Notes: generated from the sequence alone by a model not told the origin. DNA of 64,000 bases from Anaerolineae bacterium (GCA_017303635.1 JAFLCG010000011.1:62001-126000); one strand, 5' to 3'; shown: positions 42,420-53,517, counted from the first letter of the stretch. Made by a program: numbers and translations.

Positions 42420-43673
42420 TCACACCGTCAGCGGCACGCCCAGCACGCGGCTCAGCTTAATCACCGTGAAGCGGTTCCGCAGGTAGTGACCGTAGTCGAA
42501 ACCCGGTTGAACCTCGTCCGCATCCAGTCCCAGTTCTTCCCAGGTGATCGGCGCACCGGCTTTATGCAGCGCGGTAGCGATTTCCTCCGGCGGGGGAACC
42601 TTGGCTGCAATCGCCTGAATCTCGTCCCAGTGATCCGCAATCTTGTGCTTCAGTTGGTCGAACCCGGCTTCATCCAGGTCGAGGAAGGCGCGGTGTTCCT
42701 TGACGATGTCATCCACCATTGCCCCATAACCTGCGCGGATCGACTCCACTTCGGACTCGCGGCTCGGCAGGGTCGCGCCTTCCAGCATGTCCAGCGCCTG
42801 TGACCGGCTCAACGCGCGGATCTTGGCGTACTGTTTAGCGACCAGCGTCAGCGCATAACCGACCTGTGCGCCGTGGAATTGAGTCTCACGGCCTTCGCCC
42901 AGCCGCTTCATTTCCCAGTAGTGCGACGCATGATGCTCTGCGCCGGAGGCCGGGCGCGAGGTGCCGAAGTCCAGCATACACAGTCCGGATTCGATCAGCG
43001 CGTCCATCAGCGCCCGCACACCGTCTTCGGTGTGGTTCCCGATGGCATCCGCATTATTGACCACGCTGTCGATGGCCGCCTGTGACCGCGCTGCAATCGC
43101 CGTATCATACGGCTCGTCCCAGAGCAGGCTGCCCATCTTCCAGTCCGCCAGCGAGGTGATCTTGCCGATCATATCGCCGAAGCCCGCGCCGATCAGTGCC
43201 TGTGGGGCGTTCGCCAGCGTCGGCAGGTCGGCAAACACGGCCAGCGGAGCCTGGCACAGAATAGTCGTCTTGACGCCCGCCAGGATGATCGGCGCACCGA
43301 TGGAGGTGAAACCATCCACCGAAGGCGCGGTCGGCATCCCGATGAAGGGGCGACCGGTGCGGTGGCTGACGAAGCGCGTCACATCGGTGATCGTCCCGGA
43401 ACCCACCGCGATAAAAGTCAGCGGGCCGAGCGGTGCGCGGATGAACACCTGCATACACTGATGTTCATCGGTATGGATGTGGTGCCCTTCCAGCACCACG
43501 CTGCTCACCTCGTGTCCTGCCCCCTTCAGTGCCGCTTCCACCCGTTCGCCCAATGCAGGGTAGGTGTTTTCATCGGCCACAATGCAGAACCGATTCAGAC
43601 TATGTGCCTTCACATAGTCAAGTAGATGACCAATCGCGTCATGACCGACATAGATGGGATCAATTTTTGTCAT
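42420..43673 (-). CDS. sn-Glycerol-1-phosphate dehydrogenase, AraM/EgsA type
   Basis: A 417-residue metal-dependent dehydrogenase of the AraM/EgsA family, which interconverts sn-glycerol-1-phosphate and dihydroxyacetone phosphate with NAD(P)H. The diagnostic strings are GSGTITDVTRFVSHRTG (cofactor loop), PTAPSVDGFTSIGAPII (metal Asp), GAEHHASHYWEM (metal His) and QFHGAQVGYAL (second metal His). AraM rather than a plain iron alcohol dehydrogenase is indicated by PSVDGFTS and GAEHH. It is the last gene of a glycerol-type ABC operon, about 180 bases after ATPase B, and is convergent with glpD. In bacteria this enzyme is known from Bacillus AraM; its role here may be catabolic. Confidence 0.9.
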   Translation of the reverse strand: MTKIDPIYVGHDAIGHLLDYVKAHSLNRFCIVADENTYPALGERVEAALKGAGHEVSSVVLEGHHIHTDEHQCMQVFIRAPLGPLTFIAVGSGTITDVTRFVSHRTGRPFIGMPTAPSVDGFTSIGAPIILAGVKTTILCQAPLAVFADLPTLANAPQALIGAGFGDMIGKITSLADWKMGSLLWDEPYDTAIAARSQAAIDSVVNNADAIGNHTEDGVRALMDALIESGLCMLDFGTSRPASGAEHHASHYWEMKRLGEGRETQFHGAQVGYALTLVAKQYAKIRALSRSQALDMLEGATLPSRESEVESIRAGYGAMVDDIVKEHRAFLDLDEAGFDQLKHKIADHWDEIQAIAAKVPPPEEIATALHKAGAPITWEELGLDADEVQPGFDYGHYLRNRFTVIKLSRVLGVPLTV

Positions 43674-43852
43674 GGTGTCCTGTCTTTACGTGTGGGTTTT
43701 CAGGGGCAGGCTGCCGATGAGCATCCCGCCTCCACCCTAACTCTTGATGATGAGAGGCTGTCAAGTTCTCAGTCTATAGTACGCTACCTAACTTAACGCA
43801 GACTATCATCACTGTTTCAACAACTGCCTCACACTACAATCTTCACCTGCCA

Positions 43853-44947
43853 CTAAATCGCCGCCCCGGTCTCCCCATGGAATAGATGGAGCCGATCCGG
43901 TCGCACCCCCAGCCAGACGGGCTGTTCCGGTTCAAAGTGATCTTCCGGCGGGGTCACGATCAACACCTCATGTCCGCCGACTCGGGCAGCCAACTGACCT
44001 TCTTCGCCCAGGGATTCGTAGGTGTAAACCCGGCCCGCGATCCGGTCGTCGCCTGCTTGTGATGTCGCCAGCATATCAACCGGGCGGACGCCCAGTTTGA
44101 CCTGCTTCAGATTCTGCTTGGCGAGTTGCTGTGCCCGTTGGCTCGGCAGTCGGAGCGTAAAGCTGCCATCCGTCGCCCGCAGGCCAAGTTCGCCGCCTTC
44201 GCTCACCGGCTCGCAGGGCAGGAAGTTCATCGGTGGCTCACCGATGAATCCGGCTACGAACTCGTTGACCGGATGATTATAAATCTCATCAAACGTCCCG
44301 ACCTGCTGGAGAACGCCCAGGTTCATCACCGCCACTCGCTCGGCCATCGCCACTGCTTCCAGTTGGTCATGCGTGACCAGCACGGTCGTCCGCCGAGTCT
44401 GGGCGTGCAGCCGCTTGAGTTCCACCCGCATGTGTGCCCGTTGCGCCGCATCCAGGTGAGAAAGCGGTTCATCCATCAGGAACACATCCGGGTCGCGTAC
44501 CAGTGCCCGCGCCAGCGAGATACGCTGCTTTTGACCACCACCCAGTTCGACCGGGCGCTTTCCCAGAATATCCTCAATATCGAGGATGCGGGCGACTTCG
44601 GTCACCCGCTGCTTGACTTGCGAAGGCTCGATCTTGCGTGCCCGCAGGCAGAACGCGATGTTCTCGAAGACGGTCAGCGGGGGATACAGGGCATAGCTTT
44701 CAAACGCCAGTGCGGTATTCCGGTCACTGGGTTCGAGTTCGTTCATCCGCCGTCCGCCGATGAACAGGTCGCCCCGTGTGATCGACTCCAGTCCGACGAT
44801 CATCCGCAGTGTAGACGTTTTGCCGCACCCGGAAGGCCCTAGCAGTGCCAGGAACTCCCCATCCTGAATGGTCAGGTTAAGGTCCTTAACCGCTTCTACG
44901 CCACCTTTGTAGGTCTTGTAGATGTGTTCAAGTCGTAGTTCAGCCAT
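43853..44947 (-). CDS. ABC transporter ATPase B, MalK/UgpC superfamily (GlpS/GlpT-like)
   Basis: A 364-residue ATPase with a C-terminal TOBE/OB regulatory domain (~240-360). Walker A is GPSGCGKTSTL, Walker B VFLMDEPLSHLD, and the switch histidine is in LVTHDQLEA. Two departures from the family are visible: the Q loop reads AFESYALYP (Glu instead of the usual Gln) and the signature reads ELGGGQKQR. It follows ATPase A after 15 bases, so the transporter probably uses a heterodimer, as in GlpSTPQV glycerol transporters. Confidence 0.92.
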   Translation of the reverse strand: MAELRLEHIYKTYKGGVEAVKDLNLTIQDGEFLALLGPSGCGKTSTLRMIVGLESITRGDLFIGGRRMNELEPSDRNTALAFESYALYPPLTVFENIAFCLRARKIEPSQVKQRVTEVARILDIEDILGKRPVELGGGQKQRISLARALVRDPDVFLMDEPLSHLDAAQRAHMRVELKRLHAQTRRTTVLVTHDQLEAVAMAERVAVMNLGVLQQVGTFDEIYNHPVNEFVAGFIGEPPMNFLPCEPVSEGGELGLRATDGSFTLRLPSQRAQQLAKQNLKQVKLGVRPVDMLATSQAGDDRIAGRVYTYESLGEEGQLAARVGGHEVLIVTPPEDHFEPEQPVWLGVRPDRLHLFHGETGAAI

Positions 44948-44962
44948 AGTGTTGTTTTCTCG

Positions 44963-46072
44963 CTACGCCACGATGTTTTGATCGGTAGCCGGGTCAAACA
45001 GGATCATCTGGTTGGCTTCGACGGCGATCTTGACGGGTTCATCAATCTGGAACTCATGCTCGATGGGGGTCAGAACGTCCACGCGCTGCCCGCCAACCTT
45101 TGCCGAAAGCACGCCTTTGGTGCCCAGTCGTTCATACACGTAGACGCTGCCTTCGACCATGTTGCGTGCCGGTGCAGCATCATTCACCACATGCAGGTGC
45201 AGCGGGCGCAGGCCGACCGTCACCGTGTTGTAGTTGCCGCGTTTCAGCGCTTCCGCGGGCTTGCCGCTCACATCGAGCTGGATGGCCCCATCGCTGCTGA
45301 CCACCTGTAACTGGTCGCCGTTCTGCTGTGGCTTGCAGGTCACCAGGTTGATCGGCGGATGACCGAGCAGCTTGGCGACGAATGTATTGGCCGGGTGTGC
45401 GAAGACATCATGCGGCTTGCCGATCTGCTGGATCTGACCCTTGTTCAGCACCACCAGCCGGTCGCCCAGCGACATGGCTTCCAGGTAGTCATGGGTCACA
45501 TAAATCGTCGTTGCCTGAATGACCGATTCCAATGCCTTGAATTCCTGCCGCATCCGGTGGCGCAGCTTCGCGTCCAGATGGCTGATTGGTTCATCCAGCA
45601 GCAGGACAGCCGGTTCCCGCACCAGCGCCCGTCCGACGGCGACGCGCTGCTTCTGCCCGTTGGAGAGGTTCTGCGGTAGTCGGTCGAGCAGCATATGAAT
45701 GTTGAGCGTTTCCGCAATCCGCTTCACCCGCTTGTCGATCTCATCTGCGGTGAATTTCTGCCCTGGTGCCTTGAGAGGGAAGGCCAGGTTTTGCCCTACG
45801 TTCAGGTGTGGATAGAGTGCATAGCTTTCAAAGGCCATCGCCACATTGCGTTTGTGGGGTTCGACGGCGTTCATCAGCGTGTCACCAATGAAGACCTTAC
45901 CTGCCGTTGGTGTCTCGACCCCGGCGATGAGCTTTAGGGTAGTGGTCTTGCCTGCGCCGGATGGCCCCAGCATGACCAGGAACTCACCATTTTCCACTTC
46001 CAGATTCAGGTTATTGACCGCCCGCGTCTTGCCGAAGTCTTTGGTCAGGTGATGGAGTTTCAGGTTTGCCAT
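44963..46072 (-). CDS. ABC transporter ATPase A, MalK/UgpC superfamily (GlpS/GlpT-like)
   Basis: A 369-residue ATPase with a C-terminal TOBE domain. Walker A is GPSGAGKTTTL, Walker B VLLLDEPISHLD, and the switch histidine is in YVTHDYLEA. The Q loop again reads AFESYALYP with Glu, and the signature is LSNGQKQR rather than LSGGQQQR. Both substitutions recall those in ATPase B, and the two proteins are clearly paralogous. It starts 7 bases after the permease gene and continues one operon with the binding protein and two permeases. Confidence 0.92.
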   Translation of the reverse strand: MANLKLHHLTKDFGKTRAVNNLNLEVENGEFLVMLGPSGAGKTTTLKLIAGVETPTAGKVFIGDTLMNAVEPHKRNVAMAFESYALYPHLNVGQNLAFPLKAPGQKFTADEIDKRVKRIAETLNIHMLLDRLPQNLSNGQKQRVAVGRALVREPAVLLLDEPISHLDAKLRHRMRQEFKALESVIQATTIYVTHDYLEAMSLGDRLVVLNKGQIQQIGKPHDVFAHPANTFVAKLLGHPPINLVTCKPQQNGDQLQVVSSDGAIQLDVSGKPAEALKRGNYNTVTVGLRPLHLHVVNDAAPARNMVEGSVYVYERLGTKGVLSAKVGGQRVDVLTPIEHEFQIDEPVKIAVEANQMILFDPATDQNIVA

Positions 46073-46079
46073 GTTGCCC

Positions 46080-46940
46080 TTACCCTTTCACCGCGCCGAA
46101 GCTCAGACCCCGGATGAGATACCGTTGGATGCTCAAGGCCAGCAGCATTTGAGGCAGTGATGAAATCACCGCTGCTGCGGCCATCCGGTTGAAGAATGCC
46201 TGGGCTGACGAGATGTACCCCAGCGCTGAAACCGTCACCGTCTGCACGTTGGACGCGCCCAGCACCAGCGGGAAAATGAAGTTGTTCCATGCGAACACAA
46301 AAGCCAGCAGCGCCGCTGCGGCCAGACCCGGTCGTACCAGCGGGAGCAGAATTTGTATGAAGATCCGGTGCCAGGGGTAGCCATCAATCATGGCCGCTTG
46401 CTCAATATCCGGGCTGATGTCCTCGAAGTAGCTCCGCAGTACCCAGATCAGCAGGGGCAGCGTGACGAGTTGATACACCCAGATGATCCCGAAATAAGAG
46501 TCGTATAACCCTAGTTGCCTGTAAATCAGAGAGAGCGGAATGATGACCACCAGTTCCGGCGCAAACCGGAACGAGAGGAAGGTGAAGGCTAGATTCTCTT
46601 TCCCCTTGAAGTTGTACCGTGCCAGCGCATATGCCGCCGGGACGCCTACCAACAGCGAGACGATCACCGCGCCGCTGCTCACGATGAAGCTGTTCATGAA
46701 GTTGCGCGGGAATTCTTGCCGGGCGATAACACCGGCTGATGCGCGGGCATCCCCGAACAGGATCGCCTGATAATTGTCCAGTGTCGGTGTGAAGATGAAC
46801 TGTGTGGTGAACAGTTCATCCGTGCTTTTCAGGGAGACCAGCACCATCCAGACGATGGGAAACAGTGCGAACAAAAAGTACAGCACCAGAAACCCGTCCG
46901 AGAATATACCAATCAGTCGTTTGCGGAGTGTAGCGTCCAT
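46080..46940 (-). CDS. ABC transporter permease, MalG/UgpE-like
   Basis: A 286-residue inner-membrane protein with about six hydrophobic segments (first about residues 15-37). The EAA coupling loop is DISPDIEQAAMIDGYPWHRIF, preceded by LRSYF. This is the second permease of a carbohydrate/polyol importer of the MalFG type. It is followed by the two ATPases and preceded, after 18 bases, by the MalF-like gene. Confidence 0.93.
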   Translation of the reverse strand: MDATLRKRLIGIFSDGFLVLYFLFALFPIVWMVLVSLKSTDELFTTQFIFTPTLDNYQAILFGDARASAGVIARQEFPRNFMNSFIVSSGAVIVSLLVGVPAAYALARYNFKGKENLAFTFLSFRFAPELVVIIPLSLIYRQLGLYDSYFGIIWVYQLVTLPLLIWVLRSYFEDISPDIEQAAMIDGYPWHRIFIQILLPLVRPGLAAAALLAFVFAWNNFIFPLVLGASNVQTVTVSALGYISSAQAFFNRMAAAAVISSLPQMLLALSIQRYLIRGLSFGAVKG

Positions 46941-46958
46941 AGCGTGATGAAGCCTCGC

Positions 46959-47903
<945 letters not shown>

Positions 47904-47947
47904 ACGGTTCCTTCCGAATAAGGGGACACACCTGTCAAGAGAAAAAT

Positions 47948-47989
47948 CGAGACAAATGTTCCGTTTTTCGTGCCGGGTTATGCTAAGCT
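47948..47989 (+). promoter_or_regulatory. Conserved ACAAATGTTCCG element with -10, copy 2
   Basis: CGAGACAAATGTTCCG at 47948-47963, followed 15 bases on by TATGCTAAGCT (47979-47989). The 27 bases starting at 47941 are identical to those of copy 3 near 63.35 kb. The arrangement looks like a -35-overlapping operator plus a -10. Downstream is a 28-codon open frame at 48001-48087 with ATG, whose reality is doubtful. Confidence 0.5.
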
Positions 47990-48089
47990 AGGGTGGTTAA
48001 ATGAATCCCGCCCCCGCTAATTTTGCCCAGGGTCAATGCAAATCGCTTGTCAAAAGTGTCAAATCTGTCAAGAATGTCCAATTTTGAAA

Positions 48090-48113
48090 GGGGCGGGTGC
48101 TTTCACCCGCCCC
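48090..48113 (-). terminator. Hairpin after the solute-binding protein gene
   Basis: GGGGCGGGTG / CACCCGCCCC, a 10-base perfect stem with a 4-base loop, 17 bases past the binding-protein stop, followed by TTTCAAAATT on the minus strand. It may limit read-through so that the binding protein is made in excess. Confidence 0.7.
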
Positions 48114-48129
48114 ATCTGACTAACTCACA

Positions 48130-49497
<1,368 letters not shown>

Positions 49498-49618
49498 AGA
49501 CGGTGTTTCTCCATTTCTTAAGTGTCACTATCAGTTGGGTGATGTCCGTACATGTTGGATCCGTGAATGTCATTCCTCCTCATGGCTGACTGAACAACAG
49601 ATAGGTAAGTAACCGTCA

Positions 49619-50449
49619 TCAGGACGCGGATTGCGCCACAATGCCGGGGAGATCGCCTAAATTCTCAATCACATACGTCGGTGGGGTTGTCATCCGGGCT
49701 ACGTCGTTCCGCGTGGAGGCCCCCGTCATGGTGGCTGCGGTTTGCATTCCGGCCTGCTGGCCCATAAAGATGTCTGTTTCTAGCCGGTCGCCAACCATCA
49801 TGACGCGTTCCGCCGGTAGGCCCAATCGCTGCAGCGCCACTTCCATGATGAGACGCGAGGGTTTGCCCGCCAGTAGATCAACTTTCCGTCCGGTCATGTG
49901 TTCCAGCGCCGCAATCGTCCCACCTGCATCGGGAATTCCCCCCCCGGGCATCGGGCACATCTTGTCGGCATTCGTGGCGAAGAACTTCGCCCCTTGCATC
50001 AGTGCTTGATAGGCCGTGTTCAACTTGCGGTAATCCAGGGTTCGGTCAAAGGCCACCACGACTGCATCGACACCGTGCGGCTGGATGACCTCCAGCGGCG
50101 ACTGATCCATAAACTCGTTGATGACGTGCAGGCCATGACCACGGAGCTCCATCAGGAGATTGGCTTCTCCCACCACATAGAGCCGAAGTTGTGGCTCGGT
50201 CTTGGCCAGGTGATAGCCCAGTACGTAGGCGGAAGTGATGACATCATCCGGTTCTGCAGGGATACCCAGTTTGGACAGTTTCAGTGCATAATTTTCGCGG
50301 GGTTCCAGTGGCTTGTTGGAAACAAAGAGGACACGCTTGCCCATCTCGCGCAGCGTCGCAATAGCTTCAACAGCCCGTGGCAACGCAGACTCGCCCAGAT
50401 AAACGGTACCGTCTAAATCAAATATAAAACCATCAACGGGGTGCGACAT
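49619..50449 (-). CDS. HAD-superfamily IIA phosphatase (NagD-like)
   Basis: A 276-residue phosphatase of the NagD/p-nitrophenylphosphatase group. Motif I is FDLDGTVYLG (residues ~9-18), motif II KRVLFVSNKP (~46-55), motif III lysine in LLAGKPSRLI, and motif IV MVGDRLETDIFMG. The cap inserted between motifs II and III is the IIA type. The ATG at 50449 (MSHPVDG) is preferred to 50461. Relatives dephosphorylate glycerol phosphate, phosphoglycolate or sugar phosphates. It is divergent from the SorC regulator and about 120 bases upstream of the binding protein gene on the same strand. Confidence 0.9.
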   Translation of the reverse strand: MSHPVDGFIFDLDGTVYLGESALPRAVEAIATLREMGKRVLFVSNKPLEPRENYALKLSKLGIPAEPDDVITSAYVLGYHLAKTEPQLRLYVVGEANLLMELRGHGLHVINEFMDQSPLEVIQPHGVDAVVVAFDRTLDYRKLNTAYQALMQGAKFFATNADKMCPMPGGGIPDAGGTIAALEHMTGRKVDLLAGKPSRLIMEVALQRLGLPAERVMMVGDRLETDIFMGQQAGMQTAATMTGASTRNDVARMTTPPTYVIENLGDLPGIVAQSAS

Positions 50450-50541
50450 GCCTTGCCTCATTTGTAGTGTAATGTGAGAGGGATGGAGGATTCTATTTTA
50501 CAAAGTAGATCGTGCATGAAAAAGCATTCAATCGATGAGAA

Positions 50542-50635
50542 TATTTGCAAATACCCTAACACAGCGAATGAAATTTGTCAACGTCTTTGCTTGACTTGTG
50601 GTCTGCTTCATGTTACGCTCTGCAAAAATTTGCAG
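50542..50635. promoter_or_regulatory. SorC-type operator pair and promoter in the divergent gap
   Basis: TATTTGCAAATA at 50542-50553 is a perfect palindrome, and CTGCAAAAATTTGCAG at 50620-50635 is a near-palindrome with the same TTTGCA/TGCAAA halves. Between them TTGACT (50591-50596) and TACGCT (50614-50619) with a 17-base spacer form a likely promoter reading toward the regulator gene, its end touching the second operator. Confidence 0.6.
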
Positions 50636-50700
50636 ATAATGTGGATAGTTAAGCGTTTACGCATGGCAGATGTCTCGATCTGCCGGAAAAGATTTTCGTG

Positions 50701-51660
50701 ATGGAACACCGTGAAGAATTGCTGGCTACTGTCGCCAGCCTCTATTACCGACTCAATCAAAGCCAGGGGGAAATCGCCGAACGTCTCGATGTCTCTATTG
50801 CAACCATCTCGCGCTATCTGAAGGAAGCGCGAGAGCGGGGCATTGTGCAGTTCAATATTCGAATGCCCATCCCGCGTGATTTTGAACTGGAGCAGAAGTT
50901 CATAAAGCGCTACGGGTTGAAGGATGCCTATATCCTCCAGACAACCGGCGAAGGGGATAATGCCTCGTTATTGGCAGGTATTGGGCAGTTGGCATCGGTC
51001 TATCTGGAACATATCATCGGTTCTTTTCCTCCCGGAGCCTCGATTGGTGTCGCCTGGGGAACCGGGGTTCATGCCGCAGTAAGCGCACTTCCCGATCATG
51101 TCGCCCATAGTGTAGATGTCGTGCAGTTGCTGGGTGGCGTTGGGGAACTCGTAGTCGATAGTCCCGATCTCGGTCGCACCGTTGCCCAAAAGCTTGGTGG
51201 ACGCCATTACGATCTACATGCGCCTGTGCTCGTTGAACGTGCCACCTCGCGTAACCTCTTCTTGCAGGAGCCCGTCGTTTTGGATGGCATCATCCGGGCA
51301 CGATCAGTCCGCCTGGCGATTACAGGTATCGGTTGTGTGACGGAGGATGCCTCGAGCTTCCTCCGCGCAGGGCTGATTAGTCGGGCCGATTTAGCTGCCC
51401 TTCGCCAGCAGGGAGCAGTGGGTGAGACCTGTGGTCGCTTTTATGATATGCATGGTCGGCATGAACAGTTTGAGATCAACCAGCGCATCATCGGTATTGA
51501 ATTGGATGATCTGCGGGCTATACCGGCTTCTGTAGCTGTTGCGCGAGGGCAGTCGAAAGTGCCAGCCATCTTGGGAGCGCTGCGTGGTGGATTTATGCGT
51601 GTCCTGGCGACAGATGATCTGACAGCTCGTAGCGTTTATGAAATAGATCATTCTGCCTAG
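50701..51660 (+). CDS. SorC-family sugar-responsive transcriptional regulator
   Basis: A 319-residue DNA-binding protein. The N-terminal HTH is visible as LNQSQGEIAERLDVSIATISRYLKEARERGIV (about residues 18-49). The C-terminal effector domain (about 60-315) is related to sugar-phosphate isomerases, with GVAWGTGVHAAVSAL, VVQLLGGVGE and AITGIG as the phosphate-binding loops. SorC proteins respond to phosphorylated sugars or polyols and control catabolic operons. ATG at 50701 is used; a GTG lies directly before it. It is divergent from the HAD phosphatase and probably controls the transporter operon through the TTTGCA palindromes. Confidence 0.92.
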   Translation: MEHREELLATVASLYYRLNQSQGEIAERLDVSIATISRYLKEARERGIVQFNIRMPIPRDFELEQKFIKRYGLKDAYILQTTGEGDNASLLAGIGQLASVYLEHIIGSFPPGASIGVAWGTGVHAAVSALPDHVAHSVDVVQLLGGVGELVVDSPDLGRTVAQKLGGRHYDLHAPVLVERATSRNLFLQEPVVLDGIIRARSVRLAITGIGCVTEDASSFLRAGLISRADLAALRQQGAVGETCGRFYDMHGRHEQFEINQRIIGIELDDLRAIPASVAVARGQSKVPAILGALRGGFMRVLATDDLTARSVYEIDHSA

Positions 51661-51661
51661 A

Positions 51662-51698
51662 AACGACAAAGGAGGATACTAGATCCTCCTTTGTCGTT
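51662..51698. terminator. 16-base perfect hairpin terminator
   Basis: AACGACAAAGGAGGAT / ATCCTCCTTTGTCGTT, a perfect 16-base stem with a 5-base loop, begins 2 bases past the SorC stop and lies between convergent genes. There is no U-run, so termination probably depends on the stem itself; it can act on both strands. Confidence 0.7.
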
Positions 51699-51719
51699 AG
51701 ATGTTCGCCCAGTTGGCCG

Positions 51720-51944
51720 TCAAGCTGCCCAGATGTTTTGATCCCGCCGGGTGGGATTACTGCGGTTGCGTGCCGCTAACTCCCGCCGGTGCTGATCCCA
51801 CAACTGATACAGTTTGTCGGTCAGTTCCCCAATCCGCCGCTGTTGGTCGACACTGAGCTGCTTGTGACCCGCCAAACGCCAGAGACTTAATCGTTCGTTG
51901 GAAAACTGCTGAATCTGGTCAAGTGTCTCTTGCTGGTGGTTCAT
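51720..51944 (-). CDS. Small DUF2630-like protein
   Basis: A 74-residue soluble, helical, charged protein with NERLSLWRLAGHKQLSVDQQRRIGEL and LYQLWDQHRREL, resembling DUF2630 proteins (helix, ..E...L.ELE..LDQCWD.LRQRR). GGAGGC precedes the ATG, which supports real translation. The function is unknown. It is convergent with the SorC gene. Confidence 0.72.
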   Translation of the reverse strand: MNHQQETLDQIQQFSNERLSLWRLAGHKQLSVDQQRRIGELTDKLYQLWDQHRRELAARNRSNPTRRDQNIWAA

Positions 51945-52039
51945 CTTGCCTCCATGCCTGTGGCTGATTGATCACATGAATACAGACGCATGTAACCGTC
52001 TGTATCTTACCCTGTTTCCAACCAACTGGCGAATCACGG

Positions 52040-52510
52040 TCAGGTTCCTTGCTTCAGGCGCAGGAGCATCGACTGTTCGATGAGTGCACCGCCGAGGATT
52101 CCTAGTGTGTACATGACGAGGTCAGAGGGCAGAAAAGTAAAACCAAGGATGAGTGCGAATAATTTGACCTGGCGCACTTGGTTCATCCAGTCAGTTTGTA
52201 TGAACTGGCTGAACTCAATACTCCACGTGATGACGAGCGCCAGCAGGATCAGCCGCCATGTGGGCGAAGTTCGCATCCACCACCCCAGCCCGAAGAAGAT
52301 CGCCATGGCCCAAAGTGAATCACCTATGTAATAGACGACAAACGGGGGGAGTTGTTCTGGTACGATGCGTGTTGGCAGACCAACTACAATCAGAGCTAGA
52401 AACACAGTGGTGTAAAGGAATCGGCTCCGTCGGATGGGAGGCGGAGCCGCTGGGGAATCACCATTCACTTCTGATCTGGTGTTCCCAGCGGGGTAGCGCT
52501 TGAATTCCAA
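52040..52510 (-). CDS. DUF2809-like small membrane protein
   Basis: A 156-residue protein with four hydrophobic segments (about residues 33-50, 62-82, 87-105 and 118-145) and the DUF2809-type strings GLPTRIVPEQLPPFVVYYIGDSLWA and SIEFSQFIQTDWMNQVRQ. It is an integral membrane protein of unknown role. The frame opens with TTG at 52510; GTG at 52468 is an alternative start just before the proline-rich stretch. No strong ribosome-binding site decides between them. Confidence 0.8.
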   Translation of the reverse strand: MEFKRYPAGNTRSEVNGDSPAAPPPIRRSRFLYTTVFLALIVVGLPTRIVPEQLPPFVVYYIGDSLWAMAIFFGLGWWMRTSPTWRLILLALVITWSIEFSQFIQTDWMNQVRQVKLFALILGFTFLPSDLVMYTLGILGGALIEQSMLLRLKQGT

Positions 52511-52548
52511 ACGCTTTGCATTCTGTGCGCCCTTACATTTGACTGGGT

Positions 52549-53517
52549 CTACCGCGCCAGGATGCGGGCTAGGTCAAAATAGTTGGGGTTGATTGGGCGA
52601 ATGCGTTTGATCGCATCCTCAATCGGAATGGGGGAAATTTCGCGTCCATCCAGCGCCGTCATCACGCCGGATTTGCCTTCCAGCAGGAATTCCAACGCCT
52701 TGACGCCCATGCGGGTAGCCAGCAACCGGTCAAAGGCCGAGGGACTGCCGCCCCGCTGGACGTGACCCAGAATCGATAGCCGAATATCGAAGCCCACATC
52801 CGACTTGCCGCGGAGATAGGCTGCTAACTCATTGATGTCGTAGGAGACACCCTCTGCAATCACGGCTACTGCGTGCGACTTGCCGCGCAGGTAAGCGTCC
52901 GCCAGTGATTTACCAATCTCTTCCATCGAGATTTCGCGTTCAGGCGTGGAGACAATCTCTGCACCACCCAGGATTGCCGCCATGATGGCCAGATACCCAC
53001 AATTACGCCCCATCACTTCGATCAGAAAAGCGCGAGTGTGGGAGGACGCCGTATCCCGAATTCGGTCGAGCGAGTCCAGGATGGTGTTCATGGCGGTGTC
53101 AACGCCGATACTCATGTTGGTACCATCGAGGTCATTATCGATACTCGCCGGAACGCCCACGACTGGAAATCCCAATCGGTGTAAGGCGAGCGCACCTTTC
53201 AGGCTGCCATCCCCGCCGATACAGACTAACCCTTCAATGCCGCGCTGATTGAGCTGGCGCAGACCTTTTTGTTGGCCTGCTGGGGTCTTGAATTCTTCAT
53301 TGCGGGCAGTCTGCAAAATGGTCCCGCCGCGTTGGAGAATGCCGCTGACCTCGAAGCTGGTCAGCTTGTGCATATCACCACTCAGGATGCCAGCATAACC
53401 CTGCCGTACTCCCCAGACTTCAATCTCGTGTTCGAGGCCGTTCCGCACCACGGCTCGGATAGCCGCATTCATGCCGGGGCTATCGCCGCCGCTGGTCATC
53501 ACCGCGATTCGTTTCAT
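52549..53517 (-). CDS. pfkA: ATP-dependent 6-phosphofructokinase
   Basis: A 322-residue glycolytic enzyme that phosphorylates fructose 6-phosphate with ATP. Motifs: MTSGGDSPGMNAAIR (residues ~8-22, ATP loop), GGDGSLKGA (~103-111, the GGDGS form that goes with ATP rather than pyrophosphate use), PASIDNDLDGT (~125-135, catalytic Asp), and GRNCGYLA. The length is typical of bacterial PfkA. It lies about 80 bases downstream of dnaE on the same strand and may be co-transcribed with it. Confidence 0.96.
   Translation of the reverse strand: MKRIAVMTSGGDSPGMNAAIRAVVRNGLEHEIEVWGVRQGYAGILSGDMHKLTSFEVSGILQRGGTILQTARNEEFKTPAGQQKGLRQLNQRGIEGLVCIGGDGSLKGALALHRLGFPVVGVPASIDNDLDGTNMSIGVDTAMNTILDSLDRIRDTASSHTRAFLIEVMGRNCGYLAIMAAILGGAEIVSTPEREISMEEIGKSLADAYLRGKSHAVAVIAEGVSYDINELAAYLRGKSDVGFDIRLSILGHVQRGGSPSAFDRLLATRMGVKALEFLLEGKSGVMTALDGREISPIPIEDAIKRIRPINPNYFDLARILAR

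Noticed and set aside
48001..48087. 28-codon open frame after the second ACAAATGTTCCG element
   Set aside because: No ribosome-binding site or homology that I can see; it is mentioned only because of its position.
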